This document shows positions 1-11,150 of a DNA stretch of 64,000 bases, one piece after another. Every line of letters starts with the position of its first letter. The stretch's first letter is position 1. The DNA comes from Lutjanus erythropterus (taxonomy: Eukaryota; Chordata; Actinopteri; Lutjaniformes; Lutjanidae), in the NCBI GenBank assembly GCA_020091685.1, contig CM034597.1:1248646-1312645 (forward strand), read 5' to 3'. The notes beneath the pieces were generated by a model, which searched no databases, was not told the DNA's origin, and worked only from the letters and a program-made list of their open reading frames with translations. A program made the translations under genes and the position numbers.

Positions 1-62
1 CTGACACTGCAGAGAGAGGAACTGGATATTCTGAAGTTGTATGCTCATACACAAACTGTCAG

Positions 63-78
63 GTGTGTGTGTGTGTGT
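63..78. repeat. (GT)n microsatellite
   Basis: A short uninterrupted GT dinucleotide run, directly visible. Confidence 0.9.
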
Positions 79-189
79 ATTTGGATACAAATAGCAGTTA
101 CTCCAGGTATTCTCCAGAAGAACAACATTGACCATTAGTCTTTTTTTCACCTATCCCACGTTCCCTCCAGCATCTAACTGATGCATTTT

Positions 190-480
190 GTCAATCAAAT
201 TTTATATATGTAGCCCAATATCACAAATAACAATTTGCCTCAGGCTGCTTTACAATCTGTACAATGTATGACACCTCCTGTCCTGTACACCCTCTTAAGA
301 GTTAATAAAAACTCCCCCCAAACAAACATTTAACTGGGAAAAAAATGAAAGAGCCACAGAAGAGGGATCCTCCTCCCAGGATGGACAGACATTAGTGCAA
401 TAGATGTCACCTGTGCAGAACAGCGAAATCACAAAAGATACCGTGTGGAAGAGTTTGTAATACATAAAATTATATATAAA
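190..480 (-). repeat. Fish interspersed repeat resembling a LINE 3' tail
   Basis: The stretch reads like a dispersed teleost repeat with the landmarks 'tagcccaatatcacaa', 'gcctcaggctgctttac' and 'cccaggatggacagac'. In related copies that I remember, this sequence lies at the 3' end of a LINE transcribed from the other strand. No coding remnant is visible. The outer limits are approximate, and the family name was not checked. Confidence 0.5.
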
Positions 481-1508
481 TGTGAAGAATGTGAGTCCTG
501 GAGGATGTCAAACAACATCCAGTGCCACCTGTTGGACCTGAGCCTACAGGCAACGAGCATCGTGGTGTTTGTGGGTCTCTGTGAGAATAGTGGATGGAGC
601 TTCCAGGTCTAAAAAGTGAAGCTGATGCAGAAGTGCATTTCTCCTTATGGCCAGCAGGGGGCAACCCACTGGCTGCAGAGAGAAGCTAGTATGCATCCAA
701 CAAAATCAGCCGACTTCTCAGTTGATTTATGGGCTCTGTAAACAGTTTCCTAATGAGTTTATGTCTCAATCATTAGTTTCAAGTCTTCTTTAATACAGCA
801 TGATGTCCATTTAGTAAATTATGGTCCCATTTAGAGTAAAGCAGAGTATGCTTTGAGGCGGGGCTACATTTTTTTTGACAAGTCATTATCAGTGAATCCA
901 TCTAGCGCAATGCACCAGGCTCACAAAACTCAAAATGTCAAACTAGGCAGTGCTGATCAAATATGAATAAGATCAGTGCTGTGCAAGTTAAAACAATTAA
1001 AAAGAATTAGCTGAACATTTGGTTTACACAGATTAAAATTAAGTAGCTCACATTAATGGTTCATTTTTTAAAATTCTGTTTTCTGTTCACTGTTCCACTG
1101 TTCAAATTTTTCCTTTATTAATTAATTATTATTAATATTAACCACAGAATATTTTACACTACAGCAACCTTGAACATTAAAATCCAGTTTCCAGTGCAAA
1201 TTGAACGCTCCATACCACATGGGAACCGCAAGGAAATGAAGAGAGAGACAAAATGGAGGCAAAGAGCAAATATAACGCAGATCTATCAGTCTGTTTCTCA
1301 CTGTAACAGAGACTCCAGTCTGCAGTGTAGGTCATACACTTCAGGCCACGTAATCAACCAAAGTTTTTATACCATGCTGACATTTCTCTTGTGAGTGCTT
1401 TTATCTCTCTGAGGAGTGAATGTTTATCAATTGTAAACTGATCTGTTCAGTTCACTGTTCACAAAAAATATGAGTGCGTTCATGCACAACACTGATTAAG
1501 ATGCACCC
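481..1508. other. AT-rich non-coding sequence, nothing recognised
   Basis: About 1 kb with no recognisable protein, RNA gene or repeat boundary. The only open frame (74 codons near 1170) has no domain-like composition and looks like chance. Confidence 0.6.
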
Positions 1509-1788
1509 ACCAACAACCAGAGGGGACTACGGCTGATCAATCCACTTACCGGAGGCTGTTCCCATTCTTGGGCCTGTGCCGGTAAGTTTTGGTCTTATTA
1601 CGACCTCCCGTGTGCGACAAGACTACTTTCCGCTGTGGGCTCCCGTTGTGGAGCCCTTGCGAATAAGTTTTGCCCTGTGCTGCCCCTCTCTCCACCAAAG
1701 CGACACCAAAGATAACAGCGCCTACCACTGTCATGACTACTTTTACTGGTTATAGTTGTTCTGTCTCTCCAGCACCAGACCCACTGGC

Positions 1789-2458
1789 ATGCCTCCACTC
1801 ACCTCACCATCCGGATGCGACAGCTGCCTCCGCCTGTCCCAGAAAATATCTGAGCTGACAGGGAGAATATCCGTGCTATACCAGATTCGGGATGAAGAAC
1901 AGATACTCGACTCTCTGATCACCAAGGGCCCCGCTGTCACCACCACAAATGCCGGAGAACTGGATTCAACTGTACCATGTTTAGATGACGCTGGCGCCGC
2001 TGCTGCTCAAGCAGCAGACCACTGGACAAAGCTGGGAGCTAAACCCAAGGTCCCAGTTAGCTCCACTCCTAGCCAGAAGGAGCCGTGGACTGTTGCCTGC
2101 AAGGGTAAACATGGTGGGAAGTTTTCCTACCACCCCCCTCCACCTCAGTCTGTCCAGCTGAGCAACAAATATTCCATCCTGTGCGAGCAAGATTTCCCTC
2201 CACTCCCAGCTTCGTCCCCGGAGTCTGACGGCCCCCTGTCACCGCCTCCACCCTCCACAGCGGTGTCCAAGTCGTCTATCCCACCTGTTGACCGTCGCTC
2301 TCAACGGCACACACAATGTACTTTTCATTGATAACTTTAATCTTTTCTGGGATCGTGCATCACTTTTTAGCAGAGACGGTCCTCATCCCAGCTCACAGGG
2401 CAGTCGTGCCCTAGCTGCAAATATTTTTCATTCTATTTTCACCGCCAAACGCACATGA
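1789..2458 (+). pseudogene. L2 LINE ORF1 remnant (coiled coil plus end of an SGNH/esterase-like domain)
   Basis: The frame from the ATG at 1789 gives a Cys-containing start (CDSCLRLSQKISELTGR), probably a coiled coil, followed by a Pro/Ser-rich linker ending near 2330. After a frame change the sequence at 2318-2455 reads FIDNFNLFWDR, then RDGPHPSSQGSRALA. The D-x-x-H arrangement matches the final block of the SGNH hydrolase (esterase) domain known from CR1/L2 ORF1 proteins. The rest of that domain, including the nucleophile (GDS) block, is absent, so a deletion joined the linker to the last block. The stop at 2456-2458 overlaps the ATG of ORF2 at 2455. In intact relatives ORF1 binds RNA in the retrotransposition particle. 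This copy should be non-functional. Confidence 0.7.
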
Positions 2459-4947
2459 CTAACTACTCCTGCAGCACACCTGGACACAACACTGGTCATT
2501 GCATCCAACTCTTCTTCTTCACCGTGTCCACTGCGCTCACTAGCTCCACCCACTGGCCTATAAATTCATCTCCTTCAAACATTGTTTTACACAGTTCTAA
2601 TATTCCTGTTATTGTAACAAATAGATCTCACAACAGAACCACGAACAACTCACACAGAAATATTAACAACCTATTAAAAATTCCGACTGTTGCTCCAACT
2701 TTGGCTCCCAGACTGAACAAGCTTAAAATTGCACCCTTTAATGCAAGATCCATATCCAATAAGACTTTTATTTTAAATTATTTTATCTCATCTGCTAACC
2801 TAAATTTTATGTTTTTAACAGAATCTTGGTTGCCAATGCATGATCATGGCCCTCTTGTTGAACTGTGTCCTCCAAACTATGCTTGTTTTAACCAACCCAG
2901 AGTCAGTGGTCGTGGTGGTGGTCTAGTGATTGTTTTTAAGAAAATCTTAAAATGCTTTCAGCTAACTTGTGAGGAATTCTCTTCATTTGAAGTTCTCACT
3001 TTTAAAGTCTGCGGTCTCCATCCAATCATCTTTGTGATAATTTACCGCCCCCCAAAAACGCCTGCCAGCTTTTTAACAGAATTTTCTGAATATTTATCCA
3101 CCCTTGTTTTAAATTTTGACAGAATTGTTCTCTGTGGTGATTTTAACATTCATGTTGATGACTCCACTAACATTTATGCTACTGATCTCATAACATCACC
3201 TCTTCTTTTAACTTCAATCAGCATGTGTCTGGGCAAACTAAATATCCCCTCTTGGAGATGACTGTATCAGATCACAAATGTATAATTTTTGACTGTGAAT
3301 TACCTGCGATCAGTACAGCTACACCCAGCACCTTGTCTACTCAATTTCTTAATGAGCAAAGTATTTTAGAGTTCCGTGCACTTTTTGATAATCAAAGTTC
3401 ACAACTGTCTGAACATCCCAATACCAATGATCTGGCCAACTGCTTCAATTCAATCTGCTTGTCTACTCTCAATACCATTGCACCTCTTAAAGTTAGGTCT
3501 ATGTCCTCAGCAAGAAAACAACCCTGGATAAATGAGAATGTAGGAAAGCTGAGCGCAGATGGAAAAAATCCAGTCTCCATGTACATCTCAATACCATGAA
3601 GGGGTTATTGTTACATTTTAACAAAATGGTCAAGAATGCAAGAACATCTGATCTTATTTCCAAACATCAACACAATCCTAGAGTTTTATTTAAAATGAGT
3701 GACCAGTTGCTAAATCCTCTCCCCCCTGTGCCCCAGCTGGAAGTAATGCTGGTTGTGAAAAGTTTTTATCTTATTTTATTAATAAAGTAGAGAAAATAAG
3801 AGCCTCCATTACGACAAACATAGCGTACTCTGATAACTTTTACCCGCAGTGTAATGATTTTAACCAGTTTTATTCCATCACCCTGTCTGAACTTTTAGAT
3901 ACAGTGTCACATATGAGAGTGTCTTCCAGCCCTCTTGATGTGATACCAACAAAATTTTTACTTAAAATAATGGATTTTATTGGGCCCCATTTGCTTTCTG
4001 TTTTTAACAGTTCCCTATCTACGGATTGTGTCCCTGATCATTTTAAAACTGCATGTGTGAACCTGCTTTTAAAAAAAAGTGGTCTGGACCCCTCCCTCCC
4101 CGAAAATTACATACCGATATCCAAGTTGCCATTTATTTCAAAATTTTAGAGAAAATAGTGTTGAAGCAATTCCTATCGGCACTGGAAAATAATAACACTT
4201 TTGAAAAATTTTAATCTGGTTTCCGGAAGTGACAAAACTGAAATCGTGTTGATTGGGCCCCAGCAAATGATCACACAAATCCCACCATTTGCTGGTCCCC
4301 TAACAAACCATATCAAGCCTGTTGCTAGGAATCTGGGAGTGTGGTTTGATGGAAACCTAAATTTTGAATTTCATACGACAGAGCTTGTGCAGTCATGTTT
4401 TTATTATCTAAGAAATATTTCAAAAATACGTTCCATACTATCTTTTAAAGACACAGAAACCATTTTACATGCTTTTATCTCATCACGCCTGGATTTCTGC
4501 ACCAGCCTTTTTACCTGCTTGAACCAAAAATCTATTAACAGACTTCAGAATGTTCAAAACTCAGCTGCCAGACTATTAACCAGAACTAGGAAACATGATC
4601 ATATCACTCCTGTTTTAGCGTCTCTACATTGGCTCCCTGTATGTTTTAGAATAGATTTTAAGATTTTACTGATGACTTTTAAAGCTTTCAATGGCCTCAC
4701 TCCCTCATATATCTGTGACCTGTTAGTACCTTACACACCAGGACATCCCTTGAGATCCTCAGGCAGAGGTCTCTTGTCTGTTCCACAGGCCCGGCTGAAA
4801 ACTAAAGGGGACAGGGCCTTTTCAGTCAGGGCCCCAAAGCTCTGGAACAATCTGCCTGAGGAAATTAGGTCAGGCAAGTCAGTGATCTCCTTTAAATCTC
4901 TTCTTAAGACATACTTTTATCGGAGAGCCTTTCCTGATTTTATCTAA
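2455..4947 (+). pseudogene. L2 LINE ORF2 remnant: endonuclease, partial reverse transcriptase, C-terminal block
   Basis: In the first frame (2455-3261) residues from about 80 on match an exonuclease-endonuclease-phosphatase fold: KIAPFNARSISNK, FLTESWL, GRGGGLVIVF, IIYRPPK, and VLCGDFNIHVDD (the Asn/Asp metal-site block). A frameshift near 3225 continues in another frame with VSDHKCIIFD (the terminal S-D-H of the endonuclease) and PWINENV. A second shift near 3590 leads to LLNPLPP. The frame at 3904-4149 gives the N-terminal reverse-transcriptase block (SSPLDVIPTKFLLK, LLLKKSGLDP). Near 4230 the sequence jumps from the SGFR block to SDKTEIVLIGP, so the palm motifs with the catalytic Asp pair are missing. 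The end, from SAARLLTRTRK to GDRAFSVRAPKLWNNLP, is the usual L2/CR1 C-terminus. Confidence 0.85.
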
Positions 4948-5123
4948 GTTTGAACTGTTGTGCACTTTTTTCTTAAAAATGTCTTTTCTTCCTATTTTGC
5001 TTTGTACCATTTTATTTTATCTGTGTTAGCTGTTGTGTGATGCGTGACCCTGTCTGTTTTATTTTGTTGCGTTTGTGAAGCACTTTGTAATGTGAATTTT
5101 GAAAAGTGCTCTATAAATAAAGA

Positions 5124-5141
5124 TTATTATTATTATTATTA

Positions 5142-5173
<32 letters not shown>

Positions 5174-5185
5174 TATATTATACGT
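5124..5185 (+). repeat. (ATT)n tail of the LINE
   Basis: An ATT-trinucleotide array with a few breaks, directly downstream of 'ctctataaataaag'. L2-type LINEs end in such arrays, so it marks the 3' terminus. Confidence 0.85.
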
Positions 5186-7615
5186 TATTACACTGCACAC
5201 ATTTCTGGTTGCAAAAAAACAAGATGGTAACCTCCATAATGTCCAAACTTGACTGTCCACCAAACAATGGGTTTACACTCATCAGATCTCATGAACATCT
5301 CCATGTGTGTCACCATCACTGTCATACTGATGTCATATTTTTCAGCTGGAGCAGTTTCTCATGATGAAATCTACCAGATGCAATTGTTTCCCGCTACTAT
5401 ACATAAAACTAACCTCAGATCAGCTCTGTAAAGATGATCATAATCATACTAAAAACTGTGGAACATATTAAAATTCAATGATGAAATGCTAGAAAATAGA
5501 AGATTCAAATGATTCTTGGAGTGTTTAAAACTTTTAAACAGAACTTCAAAACATTACCACTTAATCTACATAATGAGAATAAATACCAATTAAATATAAA
5601 AGAACAGGAAACTCATCCTACATATTGTGTATTAGAGCTGAATAAACTGACAAGTACAGGAGACAAGACTGTGATTTTCTTCTTCTTTCTTTATATTTAC
5701 ACATATGATGAAGTTCATAACCATGATATACATCTTTATTTACATCTCAGGGTTCTTAATTAAAGAACACATAATGACATTCTCAATAAAGTATGCACTT
5801 TAAAATGGAAAAATGTTAATACAAATGCTTCAAAGACTCTAATGTAGAAATCCATTTGGCACTTCAAAAATTGAGGATGATAATGACAATGCTCCAGCTA
5901 ATTGGTTTTCATAACACTGAAAATAGCTTGACTTTATTTTCCTTTCAGTTTGGCATTAACCTTGTTTTCTTTCTTGCACCGCTCAACTCCTCACAGGAGC
6001 TGTCAGTCTCTGTCATCCCGTTTTCTAATTGCATGAAAGACATGTCAATAAAGTCTGATCCAGGCCTTATTTGAGTCCACTCTGCCGGTTTGTTTGGTTC
6101 TGGTGTTTACCTTCTTTATTGTTCTGACTCTGAGAAGACTGGACTCAAAAGTTCAGCAATAAAGACGTTTCCAGACTGGACTGGCTGGTATTTGAGCCTT
6201 TTGTGAAGAATAAATACTGAATAACACCTGGGTCTGAAAAGATAAGATATCTCAATACAAAATCGCTCTCAAATATACAGTTTACCAAAGCACCAATCAA
6301 AGCAATTTTTCTTGTGAAAAGAAAAAAAACAATTGCACTTTTCAAAATGACACACTTTCCAATTAATGGAGCCATAAAAGCAATGAATAGTGGAGTGTGT
6401 GTTTTATTTCTCAGATGGAGGAGTTACTTTCTAAAACATTTATGGAGGACAGACATGCAAGGTCTTTGTGAAAGTATTTGCAATTTCTTTTCTTTCATTC
6501 CCCATTTATAGATAATCTGACTCCTTCTGTGACTAGATTCCTTTTTATTCCTAGATGAATTGATTTTCATTTCAAACAAATATTTTGACAATTTTCAAAA
6601 ATACACTTCAAACACTCTAATATGGTGAGATGAGTAGATTAGTATCGCTCTCAAGTCACTGTGTTATATATGCTGCTCAATCCAAGATGTACTGAGTTTG
6701 GGATAAAGACTACAAGCAGTAAGACAACAGCTATCATACTCTACACTTCTAATGTTGACTTTATACAGTGTATCTTGTTTTCCTGGCACACAAAGACAGG
6801 AATGTAAAACAAAAGACAGTTTGTTAGTTACAGGCAAGATGTTTACCCCTGACTCCACACTGTACTTATGCATTCATGCAAAAATGGGAAAACATAAAAT
6901 TCTCCCATTAGTTTGACTTCAGAATATCAGGCATTATTTCAAGAAAGTTAGCCTGCCTGCTTGCTCTGCATATTTGGAGTAGTAGGAGAGAAACCAAATA
7001 GACTATTTCCACAGCCATTTTGATATGAAATAGTAAATTAAATATAGGTGTTAATAATTATACTGAGGTTCCATTCTGGTCAAACAGAGTCAGGGCTGCT
7101 GCTATTGTGCATGGTGGCTCACTGGAAAGGCTCTGATACACTAAATGGAATGTCACCTTAATTAGTGTCACTGGAAACACCTGTGATTACCTAATATTTC
7201 ATATCAATGTCATAATTTAAAATAAAAAATAAACGCCTATTTATGCAGCTGCAATTAAATTAACTGAGTTAATCATATGTTGTCATATGTCAATAGTGGA
7301 TTTTACTTATATCCTTTGTTAAATTTCTTTTCTTTTTTATAAATATATATTATATAGTAACACAATATCACAGTGAGAAAGACAGAATGTAATAAGCTAC
7401 ATTTGACAAAAATATTTCAGTCTAGCGCCACACTCTTTGGGGACTATTAAATAGCCTTCACATCAACATATGTGCCTGCACATTGTGTTAATGACAATAA
7501 AGTTGAATTCAGTAATTACAACAACAAAATTATGACTCAATACAGCTGACTTTTGCTTGCATAATACAGTGCCTGAATACTAAACAAACATGGACACGTC
7601 ATTTCAACCTAAATT

Positions 7616-7655
<40 letters not shown>

Positions 7656-8954
7656 CTTCATTATCTTTATTAGATATTGGAATAACAGTGAACAGACACC
7701 ATTATAGACATTTTGCCTTTCCTGTCTTTCCTTTTCCCACCTACAGAATAGCAACTCAACCCCAAAAAACAAAACAACTCTGTTCTGTTCTGTTCTGGAT
7801 ATAATACTACTACTACTACTACTACTACTACTAATATGTAATAATAATAATAATAATAATAATATAATAATAATAATATATTATAATAATCAGATAATAT
7901 TCTGCCATCAAATTCTAATAGTGCCAACCCTCGATTAATTTGAAGTTTTGAGATTAGCTTGGTAAAAGCAACTCTGACTTTACAATTTATTTTATCACTG
8001 ACTGATAATTTCTTAGATTCTCCCTGTTGTTCAGAGTCAGTCTGGTTACAACATTGTACAATGTTTGGTTCCCATGTACAACATTTTTACAAACCCTTAA
8101 AACAAAATAACATCTACTGTTGAAGGAGGTCTTCCTACATCCTAAATTCCAGGTCATTCAGAAATAGTAATCCTGTCAGTTATGGAAACTTGTACCATTA
8201 CAAACTTCTGAATGGTTGTGTACTGTACAGGTCTTCACAGGTTCAAAATTTGAGGCCTGAATCCCAAAAAACTCTGAAATGTGCTACCTGGAACTAAACC
8301 AGACCATTCTCATTTGAAAGCTGAGACAATGACACAGAAACAAGAAATGGCGGTGCAAAAGTACAGAATATAAATATGAATGAGGTATAAATGGGTAATA
8401 ATCACCATAATCTTTACTACATGTCTATCTGTATGTGCATGGGCAAAATGTGTGTATGCAGTGTGTAGTGTCTCTTTGTGTTTACTACTGTTTGTGAGCA
8501 TGTGTGTGATATCTATATCAGTCTCTGAAACAGATGGCCCAAACACACAATTCTGCTATTCTCAGTCAGCAGGCCACGTGTCATAGCTCGCAGGAGCAGC
8601 AGGAGACTGTGTGTGTGCTGTGTTTTCATGCGTGCGTGCGAGTGTGTGCATTTCCGTATGTGCATCACAGAGACCTTCATCTATAAGCCAAGCTGTTGGA
8701 AGGACTCCCTGTGGTTTGGGACACATGCCCAAATCTGACGACGCCTCATGTCTCAAGTGACTTTGACTGTGTCTCTGTTTGCATATGTGCGTTGATCTGC
8801 ACAGCTGGGTGTTTCTTTGCATGTCTTTATGTCTCCCAGTCTACAGTTGTAGAAAAACTGACCCCAAACACATTTGTCTGTCTCTATAAAAGTGGTGCTA
8901 TCCAAATCTTTTAGTTATGTAAAAGTAGTAATGCAACAATATAAAATAAAAAAA
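5186..8954. other. Non-coding stretch with trinucleotide microsatellites
   Basis: No gene or transposon coding remnant was recognised. Simple repeats are an ATT array at about 7617-7654, a TAC array at 7804-7832 and AAT arrays at 7841-7885. The 85-codon minus frame across 7670-7927 is produced by these arrays. Around 8400-8850 the sequence is rich in TG/CA steps. Its short frames there show no domain. Confidence 0.6.
7617..7885. repeat. Cluster of ATT, TAC and AAT microsatellites
   Basis: Three trinucleotide arrays within 270 bases, separated by about 150 bases of ordinary sequence. They are directly visible. Confidence 0.9.
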
Positions 8955-9330
8955 ACATTAAAGCTATGGTAGACAACATTGTTTTGGCATAATTTATAAA
9001 TAATTCCATGAAAATCTTTCAGAATATTGTAAATCAAGCAATCTGAGGCCAAACTAGACTTCTGCACCTCCTCTTGGCTCTGTCTTCAACCTTTAGAAAT
9101 CTGGCCCATGATAGTAGACTTAAATAAATCATAGGTTATCGAGAGGCGGGTGTTCCTATTGGCTGTTCTACACAATAAAATGGAATTATCAGAAACAGAA
9201 TCTCACAAAGGTCCAGCGAGAGTGAACATGCTCCAGCCCAGGAGTGTCAGCTCACTCGGTTACTTTGCCTTCACTTTCAGTTGAGTTGTTTCACTTCTAT
9301 CACAGGGCTTTGCCGAGGACAGGGAGGACC
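8955..9330. repeat. Unclassified teleost dispersed repeat
   Basis: Landmarks such as 'agctatggtagacaaca', 'tagacttctgcacctcctc' and 'cctattggctgttcta' recall a repeat common in percomorph genomes. It has no recognisable coding content. Limits and class are uncertain, and it may extend towards 10 kb. Confidence 0.35.
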
Positions 9331-10055
9331 AGGCAGAGCTGAGACACAGAGCTGACAGACAGCTGCTCAGAGCCAGGGAGCTCTGACTGAAGGGTGGGTG
9401 ACAGACTGGAGCATCTGGAGGAAGAAACACTGGAGTCGCTCTGATGTTGATTCCTGTATTGGAGGGAGCTCAGAGTATATGTTTTAACTTTTTGGGATTA
9501 AACAGAGGATTTATTTTCTCCTGTTTCTCACCCCCTCTGCAGCAGCTATCGGAGGAATCGCAGACCCGTGGAGTGGCCAGGCAGAGTGTCAGTACTGACA
9601 CAAACACATGTGGAGTCTTTGACACTGGAATTTTTGGCCGCACTGAGTCAAGCTATGCGCACTAATTTACATTTTCATTACAGCTTTAATTTACCTATTA
9701 TTACCGATTATTACAGAGATGAACTGACTCTGGAGCAGTGCCAAAGTGAGACTGACTCACCTCCAAGCAGGCTGTGGTCGTGTCTCTGTGACCAGGGCCA
9801 AACCATGATGATCCTCCTTTCTTCCCCTCGAACAAGCGAGTGTTGTGACACTGAGCTCATATGTGTGCAGGAGAGCAGAGAGAAAGGCGTTTTAAAAGTC
9901 TCTTTATGTTCAGCTCTCAGCTCTTCTGTAGTTTCAAACTGAATCTTGATGTTTTGAAATGTAGTTTTCTTCTCTGTTGCTGTTTCTACTTTCAGGTATC
10001 TGCTTTACACAGAGCTGATGTCTGTCAGTCTGTGCTCACTCTCAGTTGCCACATT

Positions 10056-11150
10056 AAACTTCAACTTCAACTTTCAACTTTATTTGTCCCCAAAGGGCAA
10101 TTGGTTTTGCAGCAAGACAGACAAAAATACACCCAGAACTTATAGATGCAGTGGGTGGGGGGGGGAGCACTGAATGTTAAGGCTTGGGAGAATAAATAGT
10201 GGCGAGTTGATATTACAGCCCCAATACACATTTACCTGTACAGTTCAACAACCGTGGTAATAAGAAAAATAACATCAGACAATACATGGATAAGCAAAAT
10301 CAGTACAATAGGCAGAACCATGAAGACACTATCAATGCGATGTCACTATCATCATAATCACTGGCACATCAAAACCCTAGATGACCATCATCATCCTCAT
10401 TACCAATAGTAGTCACATTAGTCACAACAGGATTCCAGCGCTGCCATCTACCTCCTGGACCTGAGTTTAGGAGGAAATGGCAGCGAGGAATGAATGATCT
10501 CCTAAATCTGTTGCTCTTTACAGCAGAAATCTAAACCGAGACCCAGAGGAAGAATCTGGAACTCAGAGTGAAGGGGTGGGGACCAACTGCTAATATTGTT
10601 TTGGCCTTCCTCAGCACCTGTCTGTTGTACAGGTCAGTGAGGCTGTGCGGGACACCCAGAATTTTACTACTAACCTTCACTATTTTAGAAAGAGCATTCC
10701 TCGAACTTAAACTAAGATTCCCAAACCAACAGATAAAAGAAAATGTCAACACGGACTCAATGTAGGATTTATAAAAGATGGTCATGAGGTCTTGTCCACA
10801 TTGAACCCTGACAGTTTGCGTAGACAGAACAGTTGTTGCTGACCCCTCTTACAAAGCATTTCTGTGTTTGCATTAAAGTCAGCCTCTTGTCAATCACGGT
10901 ACCAAGGTACTTATAAGTCTCCACCCTCCACCACCTGAATCTTAATGGAGGTGAGCTGGGCAGCAGGGGGCTTCGACCTAAAATCAATGACCATGTCCTT
11001 AGTTTTGCCACATTTAGTTGTAGAAATGCTTTATCACACCAGAGTAAAATCATCCACAACAGGACCATGATCAGTGTCATCTGCGTGGAGAAGGCTGACA
11101 ATAGCTGAATCATCAGCAAATTTTAAAATGTGTCTGTTATCATACTGCTG
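10056..11150 (-). mobile_element. 5'-truncated Rex1-like LINE
   Basis: On the minus strand the element ends with '...gccctttggggacaaataaag' followed by a short GTTGAA tandem tail (10056-10080). Upstream lies the second half of a reverse transcriptase. The 5' end is lost at about 11150, just before the FADD motif, as expected from incomplete target-primed reverse transcription. Assignment to the Rex1/Babar group is from memory of the C-terminal blocks and the oligonucleotide tail. L2 or another CR1-group family is possible. Confidence 0.65.
10531..11135 (-). pseudogene. Reverse transcriptase fragment of a Rex1-like LINE
   Basis: Reading the minus strand, a frame starts with ILKFADDSAIVSLLHADD (FADD at 11109-11120, the catalytic Asp pair) and stops shortly after. 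Other frames continue with CDKAFLQLNVAK, then YKYLGTVIDKRLTL near 10910-10870. After another shift comes MTIFYKSYIESVLTFSFICWFGNLS (10785-10700) and SKILGVPHSLTDLY. These blocks are the palm and thumb of a LINE reverse transcriptase in the correct order. At least two frameshifts and a stop separate them, so the copy cannot make enzyme. Confidence 0.75.

Larger units (their letters stand above)
1509..5185 (+). mobile_element. L2-clade (CR1/L2 group) LINE, internally deleted
   Basis: A non-LTR retrotransposon in sense orientation. From 5' to 3' it shows a GC-richer leader, ORF1 with a leucine-rich coiled-coil-like start, ORF2 with an apurinic-type endonuclease, pieces of reverse transcriptase, the conserved C-terminal block, and a 3' end reading 'gaagcactttgtaatg...gctctataaataaag' followed by (ATT)n. 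That tail and the C-terminal block are typical of fish L2 elements. Two internal segments are missing, in ORF1 near 2320 and in the reverse transcriptase near 4230. Frameshifts are also present, so the copy is dead. The 5' boundary is estimated from the change in base composition, and I found no target duplication. Confidence 0.85.

Noticed and set aside
5044..5431. Small protein frames downstream of the LINE
   Set aside because: They run through the (ATT)n tail and show no domain.
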